Below, piece after piece: positions 34,017 through 43,790 of a DNA stretch of 64,000 nt (positions within the stretch are counted from its first letter, which is position 1; each line of letters opens with the position of its first letter). Below the pieces are notes generated by a model. That model made no database searches, had not been told where the DNA came from, and saw only the letters and a program-made list of their open reading frames with translations. The position numbers were made by a program, and so were the translations under genes. The stretch is from RDXT01 sp033765305. Its GTDB lineage: Bacteria; Bacteroidota; Bacteroidia; J057. The stretch is from positions 157,432-221,431 of the forward strand of contig JANRID010000067.1 in the NCBI GenBank assembly GCA_033765305.1. The letters are read 5' to 3'.

Positions 34017-37000
34017 TTATGCTTCGGGCTCCAGCTCCACCACGAGGTCGTCCTGCTCGACCATTACGCCTTCGGCCAGGTGCACGCGCCGCACGAGGCC
34101 CTCGCGGCCGGCGGTGATGGTCGATTCCATCTTCATCGCCTCGATCACGAAGAGCGGCTGGTTTTTCCGCACGGCATCTCCGTCCTGCACCAGGATCTTC
34201 GAGAGGCGGCCCTGGAGCGGCGACCCGATTTCGTCCTGCGATTTAGCCTTGCGGTGCTCCACTTTCTGCACCACGATGCGGCTGTCGCGGATTTCGATGG
34301 CCCGCGCCTGGCCGTTGACCCGGAAAAACACGTTCCGGATGCCGTCTTCATTCGGCTCGGTCATGTACATGTACTGGATCAGCAGCTTTTTGCCCGGCTC
34401 CAGGCGCACCATCACCTCCTCATTGGGTTTCATGGGGAAGAAAAAGGCCTGCGTGGAGATATTCATCACCTCGTCGTAGGCCATCAGGTGGCGGTAGTAT
34501 TCGTCGAATACCTTCGGATACAGCTTCCAGGAGAGGAAATCGAGGAAGGTCATCCGCGGATCGGGGTAGCGCTGCTGGAAGCCGGCGAACTCTTTCTCGA
34601 AGTCCACGGCCGGCAGATGGGCATTGGGCAGGCCGGAAATAGGCGCTTCGCCCTTGAGCACCACGCGCTGCAGCGCCTCCGGGAAGCCGCCGAAAGGCTG
34701 CCCCAGCTCGCCGCGCAGGAAGCTCCTGACCGACTCCGGGAAGGCGAGGTTTTCGCCTTTTTCCAGGATATCGCCCTTTGTCAGGCCGTTGGAGGTCATG
34801 AACAGCGCCATATCGCCCACCACCTTGGAGGAGGGGGTTACTTTGACAATGTCGCCGAACAGCTCGTTGACTGCCACGTAGTTTTCCTTGATCTGCTCGA
34901 AGCGGTCCTCCAGGCCCAGGGAGCGCGCCTGCGGCAGCAGGTTGGAGTACTGGCCGCCGGGGATTTCGTGGCGGTACACCTCGGCGGTGCCGGCCCGCAG
35001 CTCGGATTCAAAGGGGTAGTAGAATTCCCGCACCACCTCCCAGTAGTTGGCGAAGCGGTTCAAGCTGTCGAGGTCCACCTTGCGCTCGCGGGGGTGGCCC
35101 TGCATGATGGCGACGAAGGTGTTGAAATTGGGCTGCGACGTGAGGCCCGACATGGAGCTGATGGCCACATCCACGATGTCCACGCCTGCCTCGACGGCCT
35201 TGAGATACGTGGTGCTCTGCGCGGACGAGGTGTCGTGCGTGTGGAGGTGGATGGGCAGCGATACCGTTTCCTTGAGCCGCCCGATCAGCTCTTCGGCTGC
35301 CAGCGGCTTGAGCAGGCCCGCCATGTCCTTGATTGCCAGCAGGTGGATGCCCTCGTCCTCCAGGCGCCGGGCCAGATCGAGATAATACTGCAGGGTATAC
35401 TTGGTGCGGCTGGGATCGGAAATGTCGCCAGTGTAGCAGATGCAGCCCTCCGCCAGCGCGCCTGTGCGCTCGCGTACCGCCCGGATGCTGCCTTTCATGG
35501 CATCGAGCCAGTTGAGCGAGTCGAAGATCCGGAAGATATCGATGCCGTTTTCCCAGGCTTTTTCGATGAAGGAGTCGATCAGATTCTGCGGATAGGCTGT
35601 GTAGCCTACCGCATTCGACCCGCGGAAAAGCATCTGGAGCAGGATGTTGGGCATTTTTTCCCGGAATACCTGCAGGCGTTTCCAGGGGTCTTCATGCAGA
35701 AAGCGCAGGCACACATCGAACGTAGCCCCGCCCCATACCTCCATCGAAAAGACCTCCGGATGGTGCTTGGCGAAGCTCTCCGCCACGAGGAACATATCCA
35801 TCGTGCGCACCCGCGTAGCGAGGAGCGACTGATGGGCATCCCGGAAGGTGGTATCCGTATAATGGATGGCCTTGTCCTGCTTCAGCCATTCGACGAAGCC
35901 CTCCCGGCCCAGTTCGAGCAGCTTGTCGCGGCTGCCTTTGGGATAGGGCGCGCTTTTGTCGTAGGGAGGCACCTGGGGTGTGCGGAATTTCACCCTCGGA
36001 TCGACGAATTTGACATCGGGATTGCCGTTGACGATCACATTTCCGAGGAAACGGGCTGTTTTGGTCGCCCGGTCGAGCCCTTTGGGCGATCGCAGCAGCT
36101 CCGGATGCTGCTCGATGAAGCCGACCGTCGCTTTTCCAGCCTGAAAGTCGGCGTTCTTCATCACATTGAGCAGGAAGGGAATGTTGGTCTTCACCCCCCG
36201 GATGCGGAACTCGCGCAGGGCGCGGTCCATCCGCTGGGAGGCGCCTTTGAGCGTGCGGCCCCATGCGGACACCTTGACCAGCATGGAGTCGAAGAAGGGC
36301 GACACCACAGCGCCGGTGTAGCAGCTCCCCTCGTCGAGGCGGATGCCCAGGCCGCCGGCATTGCGGTAGGCGCTGATGCGCCCGTAGTCGGGCTTGAAGC
36401 CGTTTTCGGCATCTTCGGTGGTGATGCGGCACTGGATGGCGAAGCCGTTGCAGGCTACATCCTCCTGGCTATGGATGAAGATCTGCGGATCGGACAGCTT
36501 GGCTCCGGCGGCAATCAGAATCTGGGAGCGGACGAGGTCGATGCCGGTGATTTCCTCGGTGATGGTATGCTCCACCTGAATCCGCGGGTTCACCTCGATG
36601 AAAAACACCTCCCCTTGCTGATCGACCAGAAACTCCACGGTGCCGGCATTGTCGTACTGCACGTGGCGGGCGATGCGGAGGGCATAGTCGTAGATGCGCT
36701 CGCGCACGGGATCCGGCAGCACGGAAGGCGCCAGCTCGATGACCTTCTGAAAGCGGCGCTGCACGGAGCAGTCGCGCTCGAAGAGGTGGATGATGCTGCC
36801 GTGGCGGTCGCCGAGGATCTGCACCTCGATGTGCTTGGGATTCTCGATCAGTTTTTCAAGGAAGACCGTATCGTCGCCGAAGGCATTGAGGGCTTCGTTG
36901 CGGGCCTCGAAGAAGGCCCTGGAGAGGTCCTCCTCGCTGCGGATCACGCGCATGCCGCGCCCGCCGCCGCCGGCGGAGGCCTTCAGCATGACGGGGTAGC

Positions 37001-37469
37001 CGATGCGCTCGGCTTCATTGACCGCATCGACGAGTTTTTCGAGGCGGATCTGGCTGTCGGGAATGAGCGGCGCGCCTACGGCGCGGGCAATGTCCTTCGC
37101 ACGGACCTTGTCGCCCAGCTGCGCCATGACCTCCGGCCTCGGCCCGATGAAAAGGATGCCGGCATCGCGGCAGGCCTCGGCGAATGCGACGTTTTCGGAC
37201 AGAAAGCCGTATCCGGGGTGAATGGCATCCACGCCTTTGCGCTTCGCCAGCTCGATAATGGCCTGAATGTCCAGATACGGACGCAGGGGGTCCTGCTCCC
37301 GCCCGATCATATAGGCCTCATCCGCCTTGTAGCGGTGCAGCGAGTAGCGGTCTTCGTAGGAATAAATCGCCACCGTCGGGATGTGCAGCTCGGAGGCGGC
37401 GCGCAGCACCCGGATTGCAATCTCTCCCCGGTTCGCAACCAGCAGTTTGTTCAGTCTTCGCGCAGTCAT
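34017..37469 (-). CDS. pyc: Pyruvate carboxylase
   Basis: 1150 residues from the ATG at 37469 (a TTG two codons earlier is in frame). In order: biotin carboxylase domain (LLVANRGEIAIRVL, ATP-grasp KASAGGGGRGMRVI, FIEVNPRIQVEH), carboxyltransferase domain (DTTFRDAHQSLLATRVRTMD, CICYTGDI), allosteric/tetramerisation region, and a C-terminal biotinyl domain with the biotinylated lysine in EAMKME. It converts pyruvate, bicarbonate and ATP to oxaloacetate, refilling the TCA cycle. Length is full for the single-chain alpha4 enzyme. Confidence 0.98.
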   Translation of the reverse strand: MTARRLNKLLVANRGEIAIRVLRAASELHIPTVAIYSYEDRYSLHRYKADEAYMIGREQDPLRPYLDIQAIIELAKRKGVDAIHPGYGFLSENVAFAEACRDAGILFIGPRPEVMAQLGDKVRAKDIARAVGAPLIPDSQIRLEKLVDAVNEAERIGYPVMLKASAGGGGRGMRVIRSEEDLSRAFFEARNEALNAFGDDTVFLEKLIENPKHIEVQILGDRHGSIIHLFERDCSVQRRFQKVIELAPSVLPDPVRERIYDYALRIARHVQYDNAGTVEFLVDQQGEVFFIEVNPRIQVEHTITEEITGIDLVRSQILIAAGAKLSDPQIFIHSQEDVACNGFAIQCRITTEDAENGFKPDYGRISAYRNAGGLGIRLDEGSCYTGAVVSPFFDSMLVKVSAWGRTLKGASQRMDRALREFRIRGVKTNIPFLLNVMKNADFQAGKATVGFIEQHPELLRSPKGLDRATKTARFLGNVIVNGNPDVKFVDPRVKFRTPQVPPYDKSAPYPKGSRDKLLELGREGFVEWLKQDKAIHYTDTTFRDAHQSLLATRVRTMDMFLVAESFAKHHPEVFSMEVWGGATFDVCLRFLHEDPWKRLQVFREKMPNILLQMLFRGSNAVGYTAYPQNLIDSFIEKAWENGIDIFRIFDSLNWLDAMKGSIRAVRERTGALAEGCICYTGDISDPSRTKYTLQYYLDLARRLEDEGIHLLAIKDMAGLLKPLAAEELIGRLKETVSLPIHLHTHDTSSAQSTTYLKAVEAGVDIVDVAISSMSGLTSQPNFNTFVAIMQGHPRERKVDLDSLNRFANYWEVVREFYYPFESELRAGTAEVYRHEIPGGQYSNLLPQARSLGLEDRFEQIKENYVAVNELFGDIVKVTPSSKVVGDMALFMTSNGLTKGDILEKGENLAFPESVRSFLRGELGQPFGGFPEALQRVVLKGEAPISGLPNAHLPAVDFEKEFAGFQQRYPDPRMTFLDFLSWKLYPKVFDEYYRHLMAYDEVMNISTQAFFFPMKPNEEVMVRLEPGKKLLIQYMYMTEPNEDGIRNVFFRVNGQARAIEIRDSRIVVQKVEHRKAKSQDEIGSPLQGRLSKILVQDGDAVRKNQPLFVIEAMKMESTITAGREGLVRRVHLAEGVMVEQDDLVVELEPEA

Positions 37470-37610
37470 AGTCAACGTACGTCATCGGTACACGTAGAAT
37501 ACAGCAAACTCGGGGGGATAGCAAATATGGGGGATTGCCCGCAGATCTGCTACAACAAGCAGCCCGCAGCAGCAGTTGATACAGACGATTGCGCAGCAGG
37601 CCGGATTGGA

Positions 37611-37641
37611 TTTGATTAACTCCCCCAAGTTGCGTAACTTG
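37611..37641 (+). promoter_or_regulatory. Promoter of the 37660 lipoprotein gene
   Basis: TTTG at 37611-37614 and TAACTTG at 37635-37641, spacer 20 bp, match the Bacteroidota -33/-7 pattern except for one missing T. The position favours the GTG start at 37660 over the TTG at 37576. Confidence 0.5.
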
Positions 37642-37659
37642 AACAGAAACATAAAACGC

Positions 37660-38145
37660 GTGGGAAGAACCTATCTAGCGGGAGCGGTTGTACTGGTGCT
37701 GCTGTCTGCGGGCGCCTGCAAGCAGGAGCCGGTATTTCCGGATGAGCCGAGGATCGAATTTATGCGGATCTGGCCGGATACGGTGCGGGAGTACCAGGAT
37801 TCCATCTTCATCCTCTTCCGCTTTCAGGATGGCGACGGCGACCTCGGTGCCCTCGGCAACGGGGATCTGAACCTGTCCCTGATCGATTCCCGCATCAGCA
37901 ACGGCCTCACCGAAGAGCAGGCCACCAACCGCTTCAGCATCCCCAACCTCACCCCGGATACACGTATTCAATCCATCCAGGGGGAGATCACGGTCAAGAT
38001 GCCCTTCACCATCGTGCTGCCCCCGCTGATGCAGCAGGATATCCGCTTTCAGATCAAGCTCTGGGACCGCGCCGGCAACCTCGCCAAGCCGATGGACGGC
38101 TCGGAGCAGGGGGTTTTTACGGAGTACATCACGGTAATCCGGTGA
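37660..38145 (+). CDS. Lipoprotein of unknown function
   Basis: 161 residues from a GTG at 37660. A TTG at 37576 would add 28 residues but lies upstream of the predicted promoter. The signal YLAGAVVLVLLSAGAC ends in a lipobox cysteine. The mature domain has FRFQDGDGDLGALGNGDLN, a calcium-loop-like acidic segment often seen in Bacteroidota lipoproteins with one Ig-like or hydrophilic beta domain, and IRFQIKLWDRAGN near the end. Function unknown. Confidence 0.75.
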   Translation: MGRTYLAGAVVLVLLSAGACKQEPVFPDEPRIEFMRIWPDTVREYQDSIFILFRFQDGDGDLGALGNGDLNLSLIDSRISNGLTEEQATNRFSIPNLTPDTRIQSIQGEITVKMPFTIVLPPLMQQDIRFQIKLWDRAGNLAKPMDGSEQGVFTEYITVIR

Positions 38146-38182
38146 GGGCCGCGCCGAACAGCACCCATGCGGCCCGGCAGGT

Positions 38183-39238
38183 TCAGTCCATTTCCTCGTT
38201 GAAAAAAATCTTGTAATAGTACATGCCGCGCTGCTGGTCGAAGCCGCGCTCGATGTATTCGCTCGCCTCCTCCGTCTTGCGCGGGTCCATCCGGATCTCT
38301 ACCTCCGTATCCAGCCGGATCAGCGGCTTGAATTCCTTCTTCATCCGCCGCACCGCGTACTTGGAAATGGCAAAGCCCTCCTCGGCCGGCGGCAGGCCCA
38401 TCGCCGTTTCGGACTCCTTGCGGAACTGATCGAAGGACTCCCACTGCTCCGGCGTCGCAAAGACGCTTTCGCGGAAGTTTTCCAGGTCGAATTCCTTGTT
38501 TTTGTTGAAATAATTGAGCGATTTGTTCAGAAACACTACCTGCTCCTTCTTGTCCTGCTCCCGCGAAAACACCTCGTCGCAGTACTCCCTGGTCAGGCTC
38601 ATGAAATGCTGGGTGTGGTAGCTGTTGTCCTGAATCCGCTCCACCCGCAGAAAGTCATCCCGCCAGTAGCGGGCGTCCTCGCTGTCCTTGTCCACCATCA
38701 GCAGGCTGAACCCGTCATCGGCGAAGGTATTGAAAATCAGGCAGCCCTTGTCGAGGCGCTTGATATTGACGCCCTCCTCGGCTGTAAGCTGAAGCTCGGA
38801 ATCCGCTTCGCCCAGGCGCAGGAACACATCCTTGTGTTCGGACTTGAAAATCCCGACGGCTTCGAGCTGCACGCCGTCGATCACACATTCGCGGAAGTGG
38901 GCCACATACAGCTCGCCCCCTTTGATGTGCGGATGCACCGACTGGTCATAGAGGTGCTGCAGGATATGGGCGGAGAATTCAAGGAAACGCTCGCGGCTTT
39001 CTCCGAAAATCTGCCTGCAGTAGGTGTACAGCTCGTTGAGATTCAGGTCGGCAGGATGCGCAAATTTGAAATATTCCTCCGCTTTGAAGGGGTTGAGGAA
39101 ATACTCCTGGAGCACCAGGGAAAGCGGCTCCTCCAGCGGATAGCGCTCGCGGGCAGCGGTGAAGCCTTCGTTGCGGATTTTATTGCCCACTTTGTGGACG
39201 GCCAGCGTCGTGAGGCGGGCCTGGGAGAGGTCGAGCAT
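38183..39238 (-). CDS. Nucleoid-associated protein (37-kDa NdpA-like family)
   Basis: 351 residues from the ATG at 39238. N-terminal LTTLAVHKVGNKIRNEGF and the later VAHFRECVIDGVQLEAVGIFKSEHKD match the nucleoid-associated protein family (YejK/NdpA superfamily) as it occurs in Bacteroidota. No membrane segment. It is the last gene of a leftward operon starting at 41885, 22 bp after nnrDE. Family call is good; role in chromatin is inferred from homologues. Confidence 0.82.
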   Translation of the reverse strand: MLDLSQARLTTLAVHKVGNKIRNEGFTAARERYPLEEPLSLVLQEYFLNPFKAEEYFKFAHPADLNLNELYTYCRQIFGESRERFLEFSAHILQHLYDQSVHPHIKGGELYVAHFRECVIDGVQLEAVGIFKSEHKDVFLRLGEADSELQLTAEEGVNIKRLDKGCLIFNTFADDGFSLLMVDKDSEDARYWRDDFLRVERIQDNSYHTQHFMSLTREYCDEVFSREQDKKEQVVFLNKSLNYFNKNKEFDLENFRESVFATPEQWESFDQFRKESETAMGLPPAEEGFAISKYAVRRMKKEFKPLIRLDTEVEIRMDPRKTEEASEYIERGFDQQRGMYYYKIFFNEEMD

Positions 39239-39260
39239 ATGCGGTGTATCTGCCTGCAAA

Positions 39261-40781
39261 TTACGGGAGCGGCGCCGGAATACGAAATGCTTCCGCAATA
39301 TCCGAAGCAAGCACTGCAGCCTGCCCCAGCTGTGCAGCGGCCCGGTCGCCCGCTGCGCCATGCAGCCAGACGCCCATCGGCGCGGCAATTTCCGGCGGAT
39401 AGCCCTGCGCCAGCAGCGCGCCGGTCATGCCGGCCAGCACATCGCCCGATCCGGCGGTTGCCATGCCCGGATTGCCGCTGCGGTTGACGTAGCTCCGCCC
39501 GTCCGGCAGGGCAATGACGGTCCCTGCGCCTTTCAGCACCACGATGACCCCGCGTTCCTGCGCGAGCATCTCGGCGGCCTCCAGCCGGCGCTGGCTTACA
39601 TCGGCCCAGCCCGTGAGCCGCGCCATTTCGCCCGGATGCGGTGTCAGAATGGTCTGCTCCGGCAGGCGCAGCCACCCGTGCGGATGGCGGGCCAGCAGGT
39701 TGAGCGCATCGGCATCGAGCAGCAGCGGCACGCGCACTTCGGGCAGCACCTCCTCCAGGAAGGCCGCAGCAGCCTCCGACATGCCCAGGCCGGGCCCCAG
39801 CACCAGCGCCTGCTTTCCGGCCAGGGCTTCCAGCAGCAGCGGCGCTGCCGCAGGCCCCAGCTCCTGGCCCGGTGCCGCCAGATGCATCAGTTCCGCAGCC
39901 CGGCTGCCGACCGCCCAGCGGCAGGCCTCCGGAGCCAGCACGGTGGCCAGTCCGGCGCCGGCCCGCAGGGCCGCATAGCCTGCCAGCGCGATTGCCCCCG
40001 CATAGGCGGCACTGCCGCCCGCCAGCAGCACATGGCCCTGTGTGCCCTTGTGGCTGTCGGCGCGGGGTGCGCGGTGCCAGCGCGCCGCGTGCTCCGCCCC
40101 CAGCCATTCCCGGCGGATGCCAAGCTGCTCCAGTACCTCCGGCCAGATCCCGATGTCGAGCACATGCACCTCGCCGCAGGCAAGGGAAGCCGGCGTCACC
40201 GCATGGCAGACCTTGGGCAGCTGAAACGTAAGCGTATGCGAAGCTGCGAGCACTTCATTGAGCTGCCGGCCGGTATCTGCATCGAGCCCGCTGGGCAGGT
40301 CGATGGCCACGACCGGCAGCCCCAGCGGCGCACATGCGGCAATCAGCTCAGCAACAGGGCCTTGCAGCCGATCGCGGATGCCCGTGCCCAGCAGGGCGTC
40401 CACCAGCAGCGGCGGCAGGGCAAAGGACTCCAGCACTTCGTCCAGCCGCTCCTCCCCGAAGCGGCTCACCGGGACCGGCAGCTCGCAGAGCATGCGGTAG
40501 TTGATCAGCGCATCGCCGGCGAAGCGCTCCGGCTCGCGGGCGAGCAGCACCTGCACTTCCCAGCCTGCCAGGTGCAGGTGCCGGGCGATGGCCAGGCCGT
40601 CGCCGCCGTTATTGCCGGGGCCAGCCAGGACGAGGGCTGCGCACCGTTCCGGGTACAGCTCCCGGATACGGCCAGCGGCGAGGCGGCCGGCGGACTCCAT
40701 GAGCAGGATGCCCGGCGTATGCCGGGTTTCGATTTGCAGACGATCCGCTTCGCGGATCTGCGCAGCGGTGGCAAGCAGCAT
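39261..40781 (-). CDS. nnr: Bifunctional NAD(P)HX epimerase/dehydratase
   Basis: 506 residues from the ATG at 40781. The N-terminal half is the YjeF_N epimerase (ATAAQIREADRL, GPGNNGGDGLAIARHL, VDALLGTGI, IDLPSGLDADTG). The C-terminal half is the ADP-dependent dehydratase (HKGTQGHVLLAGG, LVLGPGLG, LLLDADALNLL, LTPHPGEMARL, TAGSGDVLAGMTGALLAQG). Together they repair hydrated NAD(P)H. The fusion is common in bacteria. It lies within a four-gene leftward operon with 11- and 22-bp gaps on either side. Confidence 0.97.
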   Translation of the reverse strand: MLLATAAQIREADRLQIETRHTPGILLMESAGRLAAGRIRELYPERCAALVLAGPGNNGGDGLAIARHLHLAGWEVQVLLAREPERFAGDALINYRMLCELPVPVSRFGEERLDEVLESFALPPLLVDALLGTGIRDRLQGPVAELIAACAPLGLPVVAIDLPSGLDADTGRQLNEVLAASHTLTFQLPKVCHAVTPASLACGEVHVLDIGIWPEVLEQLGIRREWLGAEHAARWHRAPRADSHKGTQGHVLLAGGSAAYAGAIALAGYAALRAGAGLATVLAPEACRWAVGSRAAELMHLAAPGQELGPAAAPLLLEALAGKQALVLGPGLGMSEAAAAFLEEVLPEVRVPLLLDADALNLLARHPHGWLRLPEQTILTPHPGEMARLTGWADVSQRRLEAAEMLAQERGVIVVLKGAGTVIALPDGRSYVNRSGNPGMATAGSGDVLAGMTGALLAQGYPPEIAAPMGVWLHGAAGDRAAAQLGQAAVLASDIAEAFRIPAPLP

Positions 40782-40792
40782 GCGTATGCGGA

Positions 40793-41299
40793 TTAGTCCG
40801 GTTCCTGGCTGATCAGTCCCTCTTCCCGCATGATGCGCACGGCGGCCTCGGCGATGCTTTGCCCGTGGTGCAGGATGCTGGGCAGGGAAATTTTGCGGCG
40901 GAACAGGCGCCCGTCCTTGCGGAACCAGAGCGTGAACCCTGCCCGCGCCTGCCCTTCCACCGCCGGATGGTATGCGCCGCGCTCGATCGTCTCGCGCGGA
41001 ATCACCGCTGCAAACGACACATCCCGGTTCTCCCACATGCCGAAGAGGCTGATCACCGTGAAAAAGCCGAGGAAGAGGAACAGGAAATAATTCTCGATGA
41101 GGATGGCGACGGCTGCACCCAGCAGAAAGCCGCAGAACAGCATGAAATACACCAGCAGGCTCCGGTGCCGGCCGCGTGCGTAGAGCCGGGCCAGCAGACG
41201 CCCGGTCGCATCTTCCCGCACCAGTTCTACGCGGTCCGGAAAGATCTGGCAGTACCCGTAGCGGGTAGGAAAGCGCTTGGCGCTGCCGCTGGCTGGCAT
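40793..41299 (-). CDS. Membrane protein with two central helices, unknown function
   Basis: 168 residues from the ATG at 41299, one base from the preceding gene's stop. A cytosolic N-terminal beta segment (YCQIFPDRVELV) precedes two transmembrane helices (LLVYFMLFCGFLLGAAVAIL and FLFLFLGFFTVISLFG). A C-terminal beta segment TLWFRKDGRLFRRKISLP follows. The layout resembles a PH-like domain split by a helical hairpin, but I do not recognise a named family. Confidence 0.7.
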   Translation of the reverse strand: MPASGSAKRFPTRYGYCQIFPDRVELVREDATGRLLARLYARGRHRSLLVYFMLFCGFLLGAAVAILIENYFLFLFLGFFTVISLFGMWENRDVSFAAVIPRETIERGAYHPAVEGQARAGFTLWFRKDGRLFRRKISLPSILHHGQSIAEAAVRIMREEGLISQEPD

Positions 41300-41300
41300 A

Positions 41301-41885
41301 TCAGGGCTTGGCAGGTGGCGGAGCGGCGGCAGGATCGCCCTGGCGGGCGGCATTGTAGTAGGCCTGAATCAGGTCCGGCTCGCGGAAGAGCTTGCGGCGC
41401 ACCAGGTACTTGTCCTTCTGCACGTTCCATCCCAGCAGATCCTCCGGAAAGTCTTCAGACAGGCCGAAATCCCATTTCTGCTCCACATACAGCAGGCCCG
41501 GATCCAGCAGCTCGAAATCACCGAAGAAGCTCTGCTTCCCGATTTCCAGCCAGTCCTCCTTCAGGTAAGACGGACGCAGGGCGGCATCGCCGTAGAGATC
41601 GGCCCAGATGTAGTAATTGGCCTTGGACACATTGATCAGGCCGCCTTTGGCCACCCGGAATGCTGCCTCCTCCAGCACCCGGCCGGAGGAGTCCTTGACA
41701 ATGAGCTTGTGCGGGCCTTCGGCCAGCTTGATCCGGGCATACGACCGGGGCGGCATGTCGTACGCCAGCTCATCCACCATCACTTGCAGGGTCATACTGC
41801 CCGCATTGTCCAGGTCCACGTTGCCTTTTTCGCAGGCGGAAAGCCAGAGGCATGCAGGGATCAGCAGCAGGGAAAGGGAGCGCAT
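41301..41885 (-). CDS. Lipoprotein of unknown function
   Basis: 194 residues from the ATG at 41885 (an ATG three codons earlier is in frame). Lipoprotein signal MRSLSLLLIPACLWLSAC. The mature part begins with a beta domain (GSMTLQVMVDELAYDMPPRSY, LAEGPHKLIVKDSSG), like a small PEGA-type domain, then an aromatic-rich segment and a Pro/Ala tail. First gene of the operon leading to nnr. Confidence 0.72.
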   Translation of the reverse strand: MRSLSLLLIPACLWLSACEKGNVDLDNAGSMTLQVMVDELAYDMPPRSYARIKLAEGPHKLIVKDSSGRVLEEAAFRVAKGGLINVSKANYYIWADLYGDAALRPSYLKEDWLEIGKQSFFGDFELLDPGLLYVEQKWDFGLSEDFPEDLLGWNVQKDKYLVRRKLFREPDLIQAYYNAARQGDPAAAPPPAKP

Positions 41886-42034
41886 AGAAGCCATAGCTAG
41901 CGGGTCATGGTCAATTGGCGGAACCGGAGAGGCAAATCAAAAACATCCCGGCGTGAGTTGCAACCCCATTTCCGCTCCGGGCAGTACGCCGGAAGCGGGT
42001 CCCGGGTTCTGCGCCGGAGCGGCAGGCAGCGGGA

Positions 42035-43720
42035 TCAGGGCTTGTACACCCGCGTGCCGACCACGGAAAAGCGGCGGCGGATGAACGACGGGTCGCTGAT
42101 GGATGCGTTGCCGGCGGGATTGGCGCCGGTGACGTGAAAATCGCTGAACGTCGCATTCTGATTGATGAGGACCGGGCCGGAGAAATTGAAGGATACCGGC
42201 GCGCCGGCGCTGGTCATTTCCGACTCGATCAGCTCCATCATCTCTTCGTCGGTGGTATAGGCGGCGCAGGAGATAGCGCCCTTTTCGAGGGCCAGCTCCC
42301 GGGCCAGCGCCACGCTGTGGGGCGTATTGCGGGTGGGGATGACGAGCACCACGGGCCCGAACAGCTCCTGTCCGAATACGTCCTTGCGGTCTGCCTGCGC
42401 CTCCAGCACCAGCGGCGCAGCAATGCGGGCCTCAGGGTACTCCGGATTGGGTGCGGGCTGCGGATCCAGCAGCAGCCTGGCATCCAGCATCCTGGCCTGC
42501 TGGGAGCGGTCGAGCGTGCGCGGCGACTGAATTGCGCCGAGGATATTGGGCGCCATGCGCGGATCGGCTGCCAGCGCCTGAATGGCGCCGGTCAGGGCCG
42601 CCACGACCGACTCGTAGCTGGCGTGCGAGCCGCCTGCCTCGATGCCGCCTTCGGGGATGAAGAAATTCTGCGGAGCCGTGCACATCTGGCCGCTGTAGAG
42701 CGAAACCGACATGGCCAGATTGCCCATGGCCGCTTTCAGATCCTCCACGCTGTCGATGATCACCGAGTTGACGCCCGATTTTTCGGTGAAGACAATTTTA
42801 TCTGCCAGCGATTCCACATAGGCGCCGTACTGGCTGCCGCCCGTAAAGTCGATGATGCGCACATCGGGATGCGCGGCAAGCTGTGTCGTAATTGGCTCGG
42901 CAGCCGTATCCGTGGCCAGCTGCACGATCTGGGGATCGAGGCCTACCGCCTCCAGGGCGCGCTGGATTTCCTGCACCACCAGCGCCAGCGGATACACCGC
43001 AGCGGGATGCGGCTTGACAATGGCCGTATTGCCGGTGCCCAGGCTGGCGTAGAGGCCCGGCAGGGTATTCCAGACCGGAAAGGTCGATACGCCGATGCAG
43101 AGGCTCACGCCCCGGGGCACATTGTGCCAGCGCTTGTCGATGCGCACTTCGCCTTTGCCCATGGGCTTCACCCACTCCACCGTGCGCCCTGGAAAGCGGG
43201 TCTGCTCGTGCAGGCCGAGGGCGACCGCTTCGAGGGCGCGGTCGGCAGCATGCGGGCCCGATGCCTGGAAGGACATGACAAAGGCCTGCCCCGTGGTGTG
43301 CATGGTGGCGTAGGCCAGCTCAAAGAAGCGCCGGCGGACGCCTTCGAGCGATTCCACCAGGATTCCGGCGCGGATATAGGCATCGAGGCGCTGCCATGCC
43401 GGCGCAGCAGCCTGGGACGCAGAGATATAGGCCTCCGGGGCATCGTGCACCGGATAGCTGATATGCAAGGGATTGAGCGTAAAGGGCGACACCTCGTCGG
43501 AGACCAGGCTGCGGTCCGCCTGCTGGCGCAGGTCGAACAGGCGGCCAAGCTGCGCTTCGAAGGCGGCCCTGCCTTCGTCATTGGCTGTCTCCCCGTAGAT
43601 CTTGCCGGAGGGCGATTCCGGGTAATGCGCATAAAACAGACGCTCATGGATCGCGTCGATCGCCCGGTTCAGCGTCGCCTCGTGCCGGACGAAGAATTCG
43701 GTAACTTCAAATGCAGCCAT
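42035..43720 (-). CDS. paaN: PaaN-like aldehyde dehydrogenase
   Basis: 561 residues from the ATG at 43720. N-terminal FFVRHEATLNRAIDAIHER and YPESPSGKIYGE are typical of the phenylacetate degradation protein PaaN. The dehydrogenase core has GNTAIVKPHP, IDFTGGSQYG, and the active cysteine region SGQMCTAPQN. It should oxidise an aldehyde intermediate with NAD(P). No other paa genes are adjacent, so the pathway is uncertain. It follows two small membrane/coiled-coil genes on the same strand. Confidence 0.88.
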   Translation of the reverse strand: MAAFEVTEFFVRHEATLNRAIDAIHERLFYAHYPESPSGKIYGETANDEGRAAFEAQLGRLFDLRQQADRSLVSDEVSPFTLNPLHISYPVHDAPEAYISASQAAAPAWQRLDAYIRAGILVESLEGVRRRFFELAYATMHTTGQAFVMSFQASGPHAADRALEAVALGLHEQTRFPGRTVEWVKPMGKGEVRIDKRWHNVPRGVSLCIGVSTFPVWNTLPGLYASLGTGNTAIVKPHPAAVYPLALVVQEIQRALEAVGLDPQIVQLATDTAAEPITTQLAAHPDVRIIDFTGGSQYGAYVESLADKIVFTEKSGVNSVIIDSVEDLKAAMGNLAMSVSLYSGQMCTAPQNFFIPEGGIEAGGSHASYESVVAALTGAIQALAADPRMAPNILGAIQSPRTLDRSQQARMLDARLLLDPQPAPNPEYPEARIAAPLVLEAQADRKDVFGQELFGPVVLVIPTRNTPHSVALARELALEKGAISCAAYTTDEEMMELIESEMTSAGAPVSFNFSGPVLINQNATFSDFHVTGANPAGNASISDPSFIRRRFSVVGTRVYKP

Positions 43721-43790
43721 CTTGCTCGGGATTGGGGTGAGGCCCGAAATTACACAGAAAGGCGCAAGGCGCAAGCCCGGCTGCTGCGCC

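Noticed and set aside
34080..37619. A 1179-codon open frame on the plus strand opposite pyruvate carboxylase
   Set aside because: It mirrors the codons of a clear, full-length pyc gene. High GC at third positions removes stops on the opposite strand. No domain or signal is visible in it.
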